Shown here in pieces: positions 1-9,552 of a stretch of DNA of 64,000 bases. Source of the DNA: Marivirga salinae. Its GTDB lineage: Bacteria; Bacteroidota; Bacteroidia; Cytophagales; Cyclobacteriaceae. The notes under the pieces are model-generated. The model was given only the letters and a program-made list of their open reading frames with translations, was not told the origin of the DNA and searched no databases. How positions within the stretch are numbered: position 1 is the first letter of the stretch; the number at the start of each line of letters is the position of its first letter. The translations under genes were made by a program, and so were the position numbers. The DNA is taken from positions 627,501-691,500 of the forward strand of contig NZ_CP129971.1 in assembly GCF_030503855.1 (NCBI RefSeq). The letters are read 5' to 3'.

Positions 1-552
1 ATTCATTTCACCAAATAATGTAAACTCATCAACACCATTTGTCCATTCTGATCCACCAAAAAATATTTTAGAATTGGCTTCATCATAAGACAAGCCTGTC
101 AATTGATAATTTTCAAGATTAGAGCTGTAATACTGACTATTTACAGAGTCGAGTTGTGCGTTTACTTCTAAGAAAAATAAACTATCATTTGATCCCACAG
201 TACCTCCAATTAAAATTCTGTCATTGTCCATAAGCACAACATCTTTGGCATTCCAATTTTGATCAGAGTTTTCAGGATAATATTTATCACTACCGCTAAT
301 GACCTCCCCACTTAAATTCACCCTTAAGATCCGTACTTTGTTTGAGAGATTTTCCCCTTTCACTATTGTACTATTGGACACTATCAATAAACCTCCTTTA
401 AATTCTTGTATAGATAATGGAGCATCAGTACCCTTTCCCTTAATAATTTTTATATAAGAATTTTGGGGAGCAGGTGCTAGCCCTTCTTCAGTATTACAAG
501 CACTAAATGCAATTATTAATAAAGAAAATATGGTTACTATTAAATATTTCAT
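1..552 (-). CDS. Lipoprotein, partial (3' end outside window)
   Basis: The 184 visible codons begin with a lipoprotein signal peptide (MKYLIVTIFSLLIIAFSAC), with the lipidated Cys at about residue 19. The mature part alternates short beta-rich stretches such as GGLLIVSN, DRILIGGT and KIFFGGSEW at roughly regular spacing, which suggests a beta-propeller, but I do not recognise a named family. The start ATG overlaps the stop of the upstream barrel gene as ATGA, so the two are almost certainly translated together. It is the last visible gene of the five-gene operon that begins at 9303. Expected location is the periplasmic or outer face of the outer membrane. The C-terminus lies beyond position 1, so total length and any C-terminal domain are unknown. 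Confidence 0.8.
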   Translation of the reverse strand, partial: MKYLIVTIFSLLIIAFSACNTEEGLAPAPQNSYIKIIKGKGTDAPLSIQEFKGGLLIVSNSTIVKGENLSNKVRILRVNLSGEVISGSDKYYPENSDQNWNAKDVVLMDNDRILIGGTVGSNDSLFFLEVNAQLDSVNSQYYSSNLENYQLTGLSYDEANSKIFFGGSEWTNGVDEFTLFGEMN

Positions 553-1586
553 TTTATTAATTCCGGATTAAAACGTGGGAAACGTAAACCTACTCTCAGT
601 ATCAGAGCATGACCCTTATATTGATTTTCAGCATAAACAGCATCTTTCAATATCCAATTGAGTTCTGCCCGATCAACATTCATATTTACTTCATCTATAA
701 ATCTATATTGATATAGGGCTTCTACAGTCACAAAGTTTCTTCCTAACCTTTTGAAATTGGCTCTTAAGCCTAAAATACCGCTTACATTAAGTTGGTTTCT
801 ATAAACCATCATGTCTATATTATTGATTTCACTGCCTGGGCCTCCTCGTACACTTAATCTGGAAGAAAGTAGGTAGTGAAAAGAAGGGCCTCCAGTGGCT
901 TCCAATAAAAAGTTCTGTGCCATTGGTAATTTATAATTCACTAACAATGGAACTTCTACCCATTGCTGGATTTCACTTATACTTTGAATACCGGTTGAAT
1001 TTCCTTCTGCGCTCTCGGTGTTTCTGTTTAGTACCGTGTTTCTAAAATTATAATGCGTTTCAAGATTAGCTGAAAACTCTTCATTAATAGGATATTGGAA
1101 AAATAAACCAACTGAAAACCCAATAGGAGGCTCATAGCTACCACTGTCTGCTAAATTATAAATAGGTTTATATTCGGTAATTTCTATTAAGTTAAAGGCA
1201 GACCCTAATTTAAACCCGTAGAAAAACTTAGGATCCGTATCATATCTTTCCGATAAAATAATGAGTTCGGTTGGGTCAGAGTCTAAATTTACTTCATATT
1301 CAGGCTCTATCTTCAATAATCTCAAATAAGAGGCTTCCGCTTTTTCTTGATCTTCATTAAATAAATAAGAAAGGGTAACTAATCTTAAAGCTTCTACTTT
1401 TTCTTCATCAGAAAAACCATTGTCAATACATTTTAATAATAACTTTGGCAAATCATTTAATTTCCCAGCATCATAAAAATTTCTGGCTTCTCTTAAATTT
1501 TGAACACAGGAAGTTTGTGCATTACTAATGAATGGGAATAAAACTACCAAGGAGATAGAAAACAATATAATTTTAATTAGCCGCAT
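549..1586 (-). CDS. Outer-membrane beta-barrel protein with N-terminal helical repeat region
   Basis: The 345-residue protein has a signal peptide (about residues 1-23, ending SNAQ). Residues about 25-110 form a TPR-like helical stretch (pattern AxxFYDAGKLNDLPKLL, LVTLSYLFNEDQEKAEA). From about residue 120 onward it has alternating amphipathic strands rich in aromatic residues, typical of the Bacteroidota outer-membrane beta-barrel family (PorT/OmpA-barrel-like): FYGFKLGSAFNLI, GFSVGLFFQYPI, LILRVGLRFPRF. It overlaps the upstream nSTAND NTPase gene by 14 bp and the downstream lipoprotein gene by 4 bp. Its place in this operon suggests it is the outer-membrane partner of the NTPase system, but that is inferred from synteny. 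A substrate cannot be assigned. Confidence 0.8.
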   Translation of the reverse strand: MRLIKIILFSISLVVLFPFISNAQTSCVQNLREARNFYDAGKLNDLPKLLLKCIDNGFSDEEKVEALRLVTLSYLFNEDQEKAEASYLRLLKIEPEYEVNLDSDPTELIILSERYDTDPKFFYGFKLGSAFNLIEITEYKPIYNLADSGSYEPPIGFSVGLFFQYPINEEFSANLETHYNFRNTVLNRNTESAEGNSTGIQSISEIQQWVEVPLLVNYKLPMAQNFLLEATGGPSFHYLLSSRLSVRGGPGSEINNIDMMVYRNQLNVSGILGLRANFKRLGRNFVTVEALYQYRFIDEVNMNVDRAELNWILKDAVYAENQYKGHALILRVGLRFPRFNPELIK

Positions 1587-4500
1587 CAGAGAGTTTTTCT
1601 AAATTTTCACAGGTTTTTTCATAAGGCAAATCTTGTCCAACATAAGTGGCCCATTCTGTGGTGGTCATATTGCGATCCAATTCATCACAAAGTTGATTTC
1701 CCATTAAGTCAATAGAATAAGGCCATACATGCACCATTCCATCTTCAGAAACTGAGAAAATCCATTCATTATTCACACTGAAATCTGTTGACCATACCCA
1801 ATCGCCATGATCAGATAATACAATGGGGGCTTGTGTGATTTCAGACAGATTCCAAACTCTTACTGTTTTATCTTTACCAGCTGATAGCATAGCAGCCCCA
1901 TTTTCACTTATCTTCAATTCGTCTATCCCACCAATGTGTCCTGTTAAAGAATTTGAATTTGAAAAGTCATAGTCGGAGAATAATCTAACTCCTCCATTTA
2001 CATCACCTATAGTTAAGAAATGATATTTTGAGGTAATTGCTGAAATAGATTGGCCATTTTGATACATAATGGTATCATTTTCCCCGCTTTTATCTATACG
2101 ATATAAATCCCCATTATCAGCAGCCAACCAAATATAAGGCTTGGTTTTATCTACTGCGAAATCATTAATTTTAACATTTGATTTGTACAGATTTTGGCTT
2201 TTACCATTCTCCATGGTTTTGATTGATTTCCCAGCTTCATCCAATATCCAAAGCTTACCATCAGCGAAATACATTTTAACGAATGCACCTTTTACACCTT
2301 TAATAATTTCTGGACTTCTAGAATTTGTATTAAGATCATATTTCTCTATGATGGACTCACCGTTTTCTGTGATGAATTGCCCAGCAGCATAAATATGGTT
2401 TTGATCTTGATCAAAGATCATGGATTTCACTACTCTTCTATTTCTTAATGGTGCTATAGTATCTGCTTGCCAATGATTTTGAACTTTATTCCATTTCAAA
2501 ATACTACCCTGAGATCCTGCAGTAAAAAACTCTTCATCACTTGTTCCGCCTAGTACTACTTTAGCTGATTTTTCATGCCCCTCTATTTTTTTAACTAAGG
2601 GATGATTAAATTCTTTAAGTGCATAATACAATCCATCATAAATTTCTGGATCATAATTATAATTACTGTTTCGCTCGTCAAATTCATAAGCTTGTTGAGC
2701 CAAGAGTCCTTGCAATTGCGGATCATTCAGCTGGGTTGATTTTACTGCCATGGCATTGGCAATTGCTAAATACCGCAATTGGTCTGCCTTATCTTTTTCT
2801 TGCTGAGCCACCTCTTTTTGAGCCAAAGCCTCTTTTTCCGCTTCACGAGCCGCAATTGCAGAAGCACTTGCTTTACCCTCCGCTTCCTCTGCTTCAACTC
2901 TTCTTTGCGCTGCCAATTCTGCCGCTCTAGTTGCTCTTATCTTCTCTTGTTCTGCTAATTCAGCATTCTTAACCGCTTTTTCTTGTGCTGCAATTGCTAG
3001 TTTCTCTTGAGTAGTTGCTCTTTCTTTTTCCCTTTCAGCAATTTTAGTCTGTTCCTCAGCTTCCAGTTTTTGTTCGTGTGCTATTTTAGCTTGTTCTTTT
3101 GCCACAGTTTGCTGATAAAATGCGTACACTAAAAAAAGAATTGAAACTACTGCAGCCGATGCCATAATTAAAGCTGTAACCCTTGCAGTTCTCAACCTTC
3201 TTTTTTGCTGTAGTTCTTTCGCTCTCTGTTCTATTTCATATTCCTCAGCTGAATGTTCCAGAAAAGAAATGGTCCTTTCATAAGCTGGGTGATAGCGCTG
3301 CCCCCAAATCAAAGTTGGGTTATGCTTTTCTTTCCAATTCATTGCCAATTGCAAATCTGGCGGCCTCCACAAACTGGTTTTGCCTTGTTGAAACATATCC
3401 GCAGCTTCAGCCAATCTTTTATACATGGTTACCGCATCTGCTTCATCATTCACCCAGTTTTTCAAGCGGTTCCAAATTCTCATTATACTTTCATGAGAAA
3501 TATCAATAATGGATTGACTATGCAATGGAACACCATATTGAGGTGTTAATAAAGACCTTCCCGGATCACGGAACTTCTCTATTACTTGAATAATTTTTTC
3601 TTCAGAAGTATTCGCAATTGCGGCAATTTCATTGAGTTTAGTCGGCCTTCTGATTCCATAGCTACCGCCACCTCTTTTTTCAGTGATAGCTTTAAAAAGA
3701 AACTCACAAATTCTTTGTTGTTCATCATCCAGCTCTTCAAAGGCCTCATTCGCATGCATGGAAAGGGCTTCAGACATAGTGCCGATAGCTTCATAATGTT
3801 TTATATCAAGCGACTCATCATCATAATCTCTAAAATGGCTCCAATAATCCCATGTACGCATTAAAGCATGTTGCAAAATGGGTAATTGATCAGGATTATC
3901 GCCTAAGTCATTTAAAAGTTGCTGGGTTAACCTTGGAGCAATTTGAGCATTTCCTACCGCCACTGGTCCTGTAATAGCTCTCCTTTTTTGTTCCCTTGTC
4001 ATTTGAGGGATCAAATATTGGCTATCATTGATTTGCCTAGTTAATTCTGGAAACTGAGAACATTCTCCAATGAAGTCTGATCTCATCGTAATAGCCACAT
4101 AAATAGGTACATCCGCATGATTGATGGCTTCCATTAATAAGTTAATAAAAGCTAAGGTCTCATTAACTGATTGTAGGTTAGAAGAATCCTTAAATCGGAA
4201 TAATTCCTCAAATTGATCGACTAATATTAAATAATTCTTTTCTTTATCTCCTTTGAACTGCATGATGGTTTCCACCAGCCCAACAGAGGAGCTTCTTAAA
4301 AGTGAGGAAATTATGGTTTTTTTGATTTGTTTGTCTTCTTCTGACAATTCCTTATCTACCAAATCTGTTTTGAGAAGTGCTTGAGCTAAATTATCAATTG
4401 GCGCTGCCCCAGGACGAGTCACTACCACTTCCCATTCTGTTGATCTGCCTGTTAAAAAACCACCGTATAAAATGGGTAATACACCACAATATATAAATGA

Positions 4501-4704
4501 AGATTTACCACTTCCTGAAGGACCAATAACACCAACAAATCGGTGTTTGGATAATTTTAATAATACCTCATCACTTTGACCTTCTCTGCCAAAAAATAAA
4601 TGGCTTTCTTCAATCTTGAATGGACGCAAACCTGGGAAAGGATTGTTTTTCTTTCCGTATTTCGACTGTGGTTTTTCTAATATGGTAGTCTTTTCCTCCT
4701 TCAT
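1573..4704 (-). CDS. nSTAND1-type NTPase with transmembrane helix, coiled coil and WD40 propeller
   Basis: The 1043-residue protein opens with NPFPGLRPF (21-29), the usual lead-in of nSTAND1 NTPases. It has a Walker A GPSGSGKSS (61-69), a Walker B LILVDQFEELF (159-169) and a sensor-like strand IYVAITMRSDF (201-211). A winged-helix region follows at about 310-420. One hydrophobic helix (about 508-530) comes directly after the basic RRLRTAR, so the positive-inside rule puts the NTPase in the cytoplasm. Next come an Ala/Glu/Lys-rich coiled coil (531-650) and degenerate WD40 repeats (about 705-1000; clearest is SAGKDKTVRVWNL). STAND proteins are signal-triggered oligomerising switches in immunity and regulation. 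Its start lies 1 nt after the stop of the TIR-like gene, and it overlaps the barrel gene by 14 bp. The trigger is unknown. Confidence 0.88.
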   Translation of the reverse strand: MKEEKTTILEKPQSKYGKKNNPFPGLRPFKIEESHLFFGREGQSDEVLLKLSKHRFVGVIGPSGSGKSSFIYCGVLPILYGGFLTGRSTEWEVVVTRPGAAPIDNLAQALLKTDLVDKELSEEDKQIKKTIISSLLRSSSVGLVETIMQFKGDKEKNYLILVDQFEELFRFKDSSNLQSVNETLAFINLLMEAINHADVPIYVAITMRSDFIGECSQFPELTRQINDSQYLIPQMTREQKRRAITGPVAVGNAQIAPRLTQQLLNDLGDNPDQLPILQHALMRTWDYWSHFRDYDDESLDIKHYEAIGTMSEALSMHANEAFEELDDEQQRICEFLFKAITEKRGGGSYGIRRPTKLNEIAAIANTSEEKIIQVIEKFRDPGRSLLTPQYGVPLHSQSIIDISHESIMRIWNRLKNWVNDEADAVTMYKRLAEAADMFQQGKTSLWRPPDLQLAMNWKEKHNPTLIWGQRYHPAYERTISFLEHSAEEYEIEQRAKELQQKRRLRTARVTALIMASAAVVSILFLVYAFYQQTVAKEQAKIAHEQKLEAEEQTKIAEREKERATTQEKLAIAAQEKAVKNAELAEQEKIRATRAAELAAQRRVEAEEAEGKASASAIAAREAEKEALAQKEVAQQEKDKADQLRYLAIANAMAVKSTQLNDPQLQGLLAQQAYEFDERNSNYNYDPEIYDGLYYALKEFNHPLVKKIEGHEKSAKVVLGGTSDEEFFTAGSQGSILKWNKVQNHWQADTIAPLRNRRVVKSMIFDQDQNHIYAAGQFITENGESIIEKYDLNTNSRSPEIIKGVKGAFVKMYFADGKLWILDEAGKSIKTMENGKSQNLYKSNVKINDFAVDKTKPYIWLAADNGDLYRIDKSGENDTIMYQNGQSISAITSKYHFLTIGDVNGGVRLFSDYDFSNSNSLTGHIGGIDELKISENGAAMLSAGKDKTVRVWNLSEITQAPIVLSDHGDWVWSTDFSVNNEWIFSVSEDGMVHVWPYSIDLMGNQLCDELDRNMTTTEWATYVGQDLPYEKTCENLEKLSDAAN

Positions 4705-4705
4705 T

Positions 4706-6166
4706 TTAGCTTTCTGCTACTATTTCTAGCTGCGTTTTTTCAAATGCAACTTTAATTTCCTTTATAAATTTATTCATCTTTTTCGAATCTTCACTACTAT
4801 CTACCTCAACTTCATACCGGTTAACATATTCATTCTCAGCACCTTTTGCCTTTTTCGACTTGAACATTCGGCCTAAAATGGGCTTTGATCTTCCAAAGCC
4901 AGGCGCCTTTAATAAATCCAACAATTTCATGTAAACCCATTGATGATTGACATTTTCCTGGAATACAATAGCAGCATCCATTTGTTTTAGCGCATCGATA
5001 TGTTTATTTCTCAATGCCATTAAATCTCCCTTATTATCCAAGGTTAAGATTTTCACTTGCTGATCATCAATATTAGAAATGAGTTTTTCGGCTTCTTTTT
5101 GATCTGACTCATCATAAATTAAATATATGATTGGTAATTTTTGATCTTCTTGAGGATAAGTATCTCTTAACTTTTTATTGAGTCCGCTATCTAGCAGTTC
5201 TTCCCATAAGGTGTTTTTAAAATCCTCTAGAGAAGTTTGTAAAACCTCTGCTCCGAGAGAAGCTTTAGCATCTCTTTTTATATTATGAATAAATGACTTT
5301 TGTTTTTCGCTAGCAAATTTCAAGGATGGGCTAATCCAAATTAGGCGACTAAAACCTTGTGGATTCTTTTCGTAATGATCAGAGGCTAATCCGTTTTGAA
5401 GATCCATCACAGATGAGTCCGAACCATGAGGAATTGAGCCATAAGAAGCTCCAACCATATGAATAGAAAACTGGCATTTTTTTAAATCCTCCACTATAGA
5501 TTTTTTCATTCCTGAAAAATCATGAGGTAATAATCCTTTAGGATAAACCTCATATCCATGTCGACTTAATTCTCTTTTAATTATGTTCCTAGCTCCTGCT
5601 AAATCTTGTCCAGTATCAGCTAAATATACTGACCTTCTATTATGAACTAAATCTCCTTTATCATCTTGATTGCTCATTTTCAAAACAGTTTCATAAATAT
5701 CAAAACATAAATCCACCATTTTCATCCAATATCCTTTTTCAGCTTCTTTACTGAAAAAGTCTGAGAGTTCTTGTTCGTGGTTTTCATAATCCAAATAAAA
5801 AATATAGGCTCTAAGAGGTCTGAGCTTTTCGGGGATATCCACAAAATCTAATGGGGATTTAAATACTGGGAATATCCTATCGTGGATTTTTTCATTATTG
5901 CCATTAAGAAATAAACCTTCCAGCCTATCTAAACTGACTCCTGACAATATAAAATTTGGTGATAAAATAGGAATATAGAGGCCGTCTTTGAGTGTAGAGT
6001 TTTCCAAAGAATCTGACAACAAATTAATTTTAAATTGCCTATTCATGGTTTGCTTGAGCATCATGTTTAGGAACTTCTCAAAATAACTAACCCACCCTTT
6101 ATTTTGCATGATAGGTTTATTATCATCCTCAGCGTATAAAATATTTATATTCAGTTTTTCACTCAT
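4706..6166 (-). CDS. Protein with tandem TIR/DUF4062-like modules
   Basis: The 486-residue soluble protein appears to be built from three alpha/beta modules that each resemble TIR or DUF4062 folds. Module 1 (about 6-160) starts INILYAEDD and contains YIPILSPNFI. Module 2 (about 176-330) has RRSVYLADTGQDLAGAR followed by SRHGYEVYP and CQFSIHMVGASYGS, the pattern of DUF4062/TIR-like effectors. Module 3 (about 344-480) starts LPIIYLIYDESDQKEAEKL and has MDAAIVFQE. I could not confidently place the catalytic Glu of NADase TIR domains, so an adaptor or scaffold role is as likely as an enzyme. It overlaps the upstream carrier gene by 4 bp (ATGA) and sits 1 nt before the nSTAND gene. TIR-type and STAND proteins co-occur in bacterial signalling and immune modules. 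Family assignment is by pattern only. Confidence 0.65.
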   Translation of the reverse strand: MSEKLNINILYAEDDNKPIMQNKGWVSYFEKFLNMMLKQTMNRQFKINLLSDSLENSTLKDGLYIPILSPNFILSGVSLDRLEGLFLNGNNEKIHDRIFPVFKSPLDFVDIPEKLRPLRAYIFYLDYENHEQELSDFFSKEAEKGYWMKMVDLCFDIYETVLKMSNQDDKGDLVHNRRSVYLADTGQDLAGARNIIKRELSRHGYEVYPKGLLPHDFSGMKKSIVEDLKKCQFSIHMVGASYGSIPHGSDSSVMDLQNGLASDHYEKNPQGFSRLIWISPSLKFASEKQKSFIHNIKRDAKASLGAEVLQTSLEDFKNTLWEELLDSGLNKKLRDTYPQEDQKLPIIYLIYDESDQKEAEKLISNIDDQQVKILTLDNKGDLMALRNKHIDALKQMDAAIVFQENVNHQWVYMKLLDLLKAPGFGRSKPILGRMFKSKKAKGAENEYVNRYEVEVDSSEDSKKMNKFIKEIKVAFEKTQLEIVAES

Positions 6167-9100
6167 ACTAATGATTGATAATGTTGGGTTATGGCCGTAA
6201 AAATTTGATTTGTAAACTCTTGACTTCTAGACATCAGTGTATAGAAATTATTAATATTCAATTGAAAAATAACTGAATCAGATTCAGCTGTAATTTTATT
6301 TGCTTTCAGATGTTTTTCAGGAACAAATAACTCTCCATAGACATCATTTTCTTCCAAAATTATATCTGCTTCATATTTCGTTTCCAATTTGAATTTTCCT
6401 TCCGCTATTACATAAATTGCGTTATTTTCAGGATCCGTTAAATCCAATGATTCACCTTTTTTCATTCGAATCACATGCGTATTATCAGCCAAATCACATA
6501 GTTGAGCCCCGTTGATGTGTGAGAACACTTTGATTTGTTTAAGAAACATTACAATTTCAACTAAAAGAAAATACCCGTCATTTAATCCATCTTCTAATTG
6601 ATTATGTGCAATGGTATCAATCAGATCCTCTTGGTCTTCTTGTACAACACGCTCAATTACCTGTTCAAATTTATTTGGAGACCTATGATAAATCAGCCAT
6701 GCCGCAACTTGTTGCAACAACTTATCATCGTTAAAAATGTGGGCTATAACAGCAAAATCAGGTTCATATTCTTTTTGAAAGGCTAGATTGTAAAGTGCGC
6801 AAGCCTTTATCCATCTTGATAATTGATTAAAATCTCTATTTAAAATATTGTTTAGAAGTCGCAATGGCTCAAATTTTTCTCTTGGGTAAAAATGTTCCAA
6901 GGCTTTTATTTTCTCAGTTACTGAAATATCATCCACTAAAGGAAATAGCTTAGATTTTAATTCAGAATTAATGAACATGTCGAGCAACTCAATACCATAA
7001 GCAATACCTTCTGAGGTTTCAGAAAGTATGTTTTCCTTCACCAGCGAAACTGATTCGGTATCATAAATTAAGGACAGTAATAAGAAAATTTGTTCGTAAT
7101 TATGACCTATTTCTTCTTTAAAGGCTTGCCGTAAAACATTATATCGATCTTCTTTGGGTAATTCGGTTAGAGCAGCCATGTTCCAAACGGTCTTACCAAT
7201 TTCATCTTCAATTAATGTGATAATTATTTGGGCTTGGTTTCCTTCAGCATTGAAATCTTCATAACCAAAACCATTCAGCATTTCATATACTATTCTTTTG
7301 TCTGGAAAATCAATTTTCTTTAAAAGCAGCTTTTCCGCTTCTTCTCCTCCAATTTTACCCATTATCCTTACAACAGCCATTTTAATTTTGTCTGATTGAC
7401 CAGATTTATGAAAAGCTGACTCTAGGTGATGTAACACATCTTCTCCTGCAGCAACCAATGCAGCAGCAGCGGCATGTCCAAATTTTTCTGAATCCAACAT
7501 ATCAATCAGCACATTCCATGTTTCATGGCGCTTCAAAATTCTGGAAGTTTCTATCGCTTCCATCCGAACTTTTAGATTGGCATCTTTTAATAAATCTAAA
7601 AGCAAAAATATGTTTTTAGCATCGGCATGTTGCCTGAAAATTCTTGCTGTATAAAGCCTTTTATCCGGTTCTAAAGACCTGGCCCAAGTGCTCAATTGCT
7701 CAAAAGTGACAGGAGTTACATCTCTAGACTGACTTTCCTTTAAGGCCTTTTCTGCCAATTTTCTTAAAGTTAAATCTGAGCCTTCTGAAGAAGCCTGATT
7801 TCTTTCCCCTATATATTCCTGCATTTTAGGAGAAATATCACCTTTAAATTTTTCTTTAAAAGATGAAAACTCTTCCGGTTCGAGTTTTTCCATTAACTTT
7901 AAACTATATAGGCGTTTATATTCTTCTTTACTATTAACCTGCTTTTGTAACAATCGGCTAATAGAATTTTCATTTTCATCAACCTTATTTTTTTCCTTAT
8001 TTCTTACTAATGTCCCTTGAAGTGTTGATCGGTAGCCTTTATGCAATTTCTGTGTTACTAAATACCAAATTAATAATAAAGGGATTACAGCAATGGAAAT
8101 GGTAAGTAGGTTGAAAACCTCTACATTATTAAGCAAAATAATGATAGCACCGGCAATCATACCAGCAAATGCATTCACTAAGCCCTGAATTTTTACTTGA
8201 ATATCAAATCGATTTTCTACATCTAAGGGTAAGAAATAGAGTTTAAATGCGGGTTCATCTAATGCATCCTTTAATGAAGTAACAAATAACTTACTTACCG
8301 CAATGATAACAAAGAAGAAAATGAAAGTAGGATCATCTGGCGTGAAACCAAAACCTGCACCAACTAAACAAGCGGCACCCACCATGATCAATATTAAAAT
8401 TGGATTGATCAATAATGAAACTTTCAATCCATATAATGCAATAATTTTATCCGTTGCAAAAGTTTGGAAAAGGAAGCTGAAAATAATGATAGTACCATTA
8501 AAATAAGCAAGAAAAGTAGCCAAATTACTTTCATTAAATTGAGCCGAGGCTACACTAAAGAATGAATAATCAATAAAGGTTACGGCTACAACACTTACTA
8601 AAACAAATGCTACCATCAACAGCATATATTTGTCCGTAAGTACTTTTTGATAAGGCACAAATTTATTTTTACCTGCTTTAATCAGAAATTCTTTTGAGCT
8701 ATTCATGAGCCATAGGAATGATAAAAACATTCCACCTAAGCTAATCACACTCATGGTAATTAAATCCTTTTCTGCAAAATCAGGTCTGTTTAATAGATAG
8801 GGTATAATGATCAATAACGCTAAAATTGATGCTGTTAATTGTCCTGTATCAATTCCACCAATAATTCTTTTTGATTGTCTCAAATCAAACAAACGACCAA
8901 AAGCACCCCAGAAAATTAAAAGTATTAAATAAGTAAAAGGAAGTACGAAGGTAAAAGTGATGAAATATAAAGGTGAAACATCAGGAAGGTATGAATAGGC
9001 TATTTCAACACTGATTAATAGTAAGAAAATGACAAGTAGTGTATAACCTGCTAATCGAACAAAACTGGTTTTTGATTGAAAATAATTGAATAGGTATGTA

Positions 9101-9303
9101 GCAACTACTCCAATTAAACCAGAAACAACAATCGCCAAAGGCAAATCCGTTTCTTCATTAAAATTATTCAAAAACAGAGACTCTGCTCCAACTGATAGGC
9201 CAGACACAAAAAAGCCCATAAAGAAACCCATAAGGAGTAATAAAAATACTCTCTTGGATTCCGGCTCTTCTGCATTTAAAATGTTGAGGACCAGCTTCTT
9301 CAA
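6163..9303 (-). CDS. NTT-like (ADP/ATP translocase-like MFS) membrane protein fused to HEAT repeats and a cNMP-binding-like domain
   Basis: The 1046-residue protein has about 12 hydrophobic helices in residues 18-415. The segment around 350-385 (AFKLYFLPLDVENRF, then IQGLVNAFAGMIAG) resembles nucleotide-transporter (NTT/Npt1) proteins. Residues about 530-900 form HEAT-like helical repeats (NLKVRMEAIETSRIL, KMAVVRIMGKIGGEEAEKLL). The C-terminal 110 residues look like a cyclic-nucleotide-binding beta-roll (MKKGESLDL, AIYVIAEGKFKL, ENDVYGELF). The phosphate cassette has GEL, but the usual Arg-Ser/Thr-Ala is replaced by KITA, so cNMP binding is uncertain. It is the first gene of the operon and overlaps the TIR-like gene by 4 bp. 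Whether it transports nucleotides or is a membrane sensor cannot be told from sequence. Confidence 0.82.
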   Translation of the reverse strand: MKKLVLNILNAEEPESKRVFLLLLMGFFMGFFVSGLSVGAESLFLNNFNEETDLPLAIVVSGLIGVVATYLFNYFQSKTSFVRLAGYTLLVIFLLLISVEIAYSYLPDVSPLYFITFTFVLPFTYLILLIFWGAFGRLFDLRQSKRIIGGIDTGQLTASILALLIIIPYLLNRPDFAEKDLITMSVISLGGMFLSFLWLMNSSKEFLIKAGKNKFVPYQKVLTDKYMLLMVAFVLVSVVAVTFIDYSFFSVASAQFNESNLATFLAYFNGTIIIFSFLFQTFATDKIIALYGLKVSLLINPILILIMVGAACLVGAGFGFTPDDPTFIFFFVIIAVSKLFVTSLKDALDEPAFKLYFLPLDVENRFDIQVKIQGLVNAFAGMIAGAIIILLNNVEVFNLLTISIAVIPLLLIWYLVTQKLHKGYRSTLQGTLVRNKEKNKVDENENSISRLLQKQVNSKEEYKRLYSLKLMEKLEPEEFSSFKEKFKGDISPKMQEYIGERNQASSEGSDLTLRKLAEKALKESQSRDVTPVTFEQLSTWARSLEPDKRLYTARIFRQHADAKNIFLLLDLLKDANLKVRMEAIETSRILKRHETWNVLIDMLDSEKFGHAAAAALVAAGEDVLHHLESAFHKSGQSDKIKMAVVRIMGKIGGEEAEKLLLKKIDFPDKRIVYEMLNGFGYEDFNAEGNQAQIIITLIEDEIGKTVWNMAALTELPKEDRYNVLRQAFKEEIGHNYEQIFLLLSLIYDTESVSLVKENILSETSEGIAYGIELLDMFINSELKSKLFPLVDDISVTEKIKALEHFYPREKFEPLRLLNNILNRDFNQLSRWIKACALYNLAFQKEYEPDFAVIAHIFNDDKLLQQVAAWLIYHRSPNKFEQVIERVVQEDQEDLIDTIAHNQLEDGLNDGYFLLVEIVMFLKQIKVFSHINGAQLCDLADNTHVIRMKKGESLDLTDPENNAIYVIAEGKFKLETKYEADIILEENDVYGELFVPEKHLKANKITAESDSVIFQLNINNFYTLMSRSQEFTNQIFTAITQHYQSLV

Positions 9304-9552
9304 TTGAACTTAATTTTCTTAGTTTAACATCTAAATTAAGTCAAATATTCATATTGTAATATATTTTCTGTAAAAAAGTACTTTTTATTTCGATGAGCGG
9401 TAAATTTGGGAGGATGGTTTTCAATAAGTGTTGTAACACCTATCCATTCTTGAGTAAGATTTGCTGACCAAAATCACAATAATTGAAATTAAATTGGCTG
9501 ATGAATTAAACCCTACATCTTTTTAATGGATAGTTAAGATTTAATACATGTT

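Noticed and set aside
2619..3549. Plus-strand ORFs opposite the coiled-coil and NTPase part of the nSTAND gene
   Set aside because: They are antisense shadows of a clear gene; the repeated composition comes from the Ala/Glu/Lys coiled coil.
9393..9467. 24-codon ORF in the spacer between 9304 and 9552
   Set aside because: There is no conserved signature, promoter or overlap that supports it; it is probably chance in spacer DNA.
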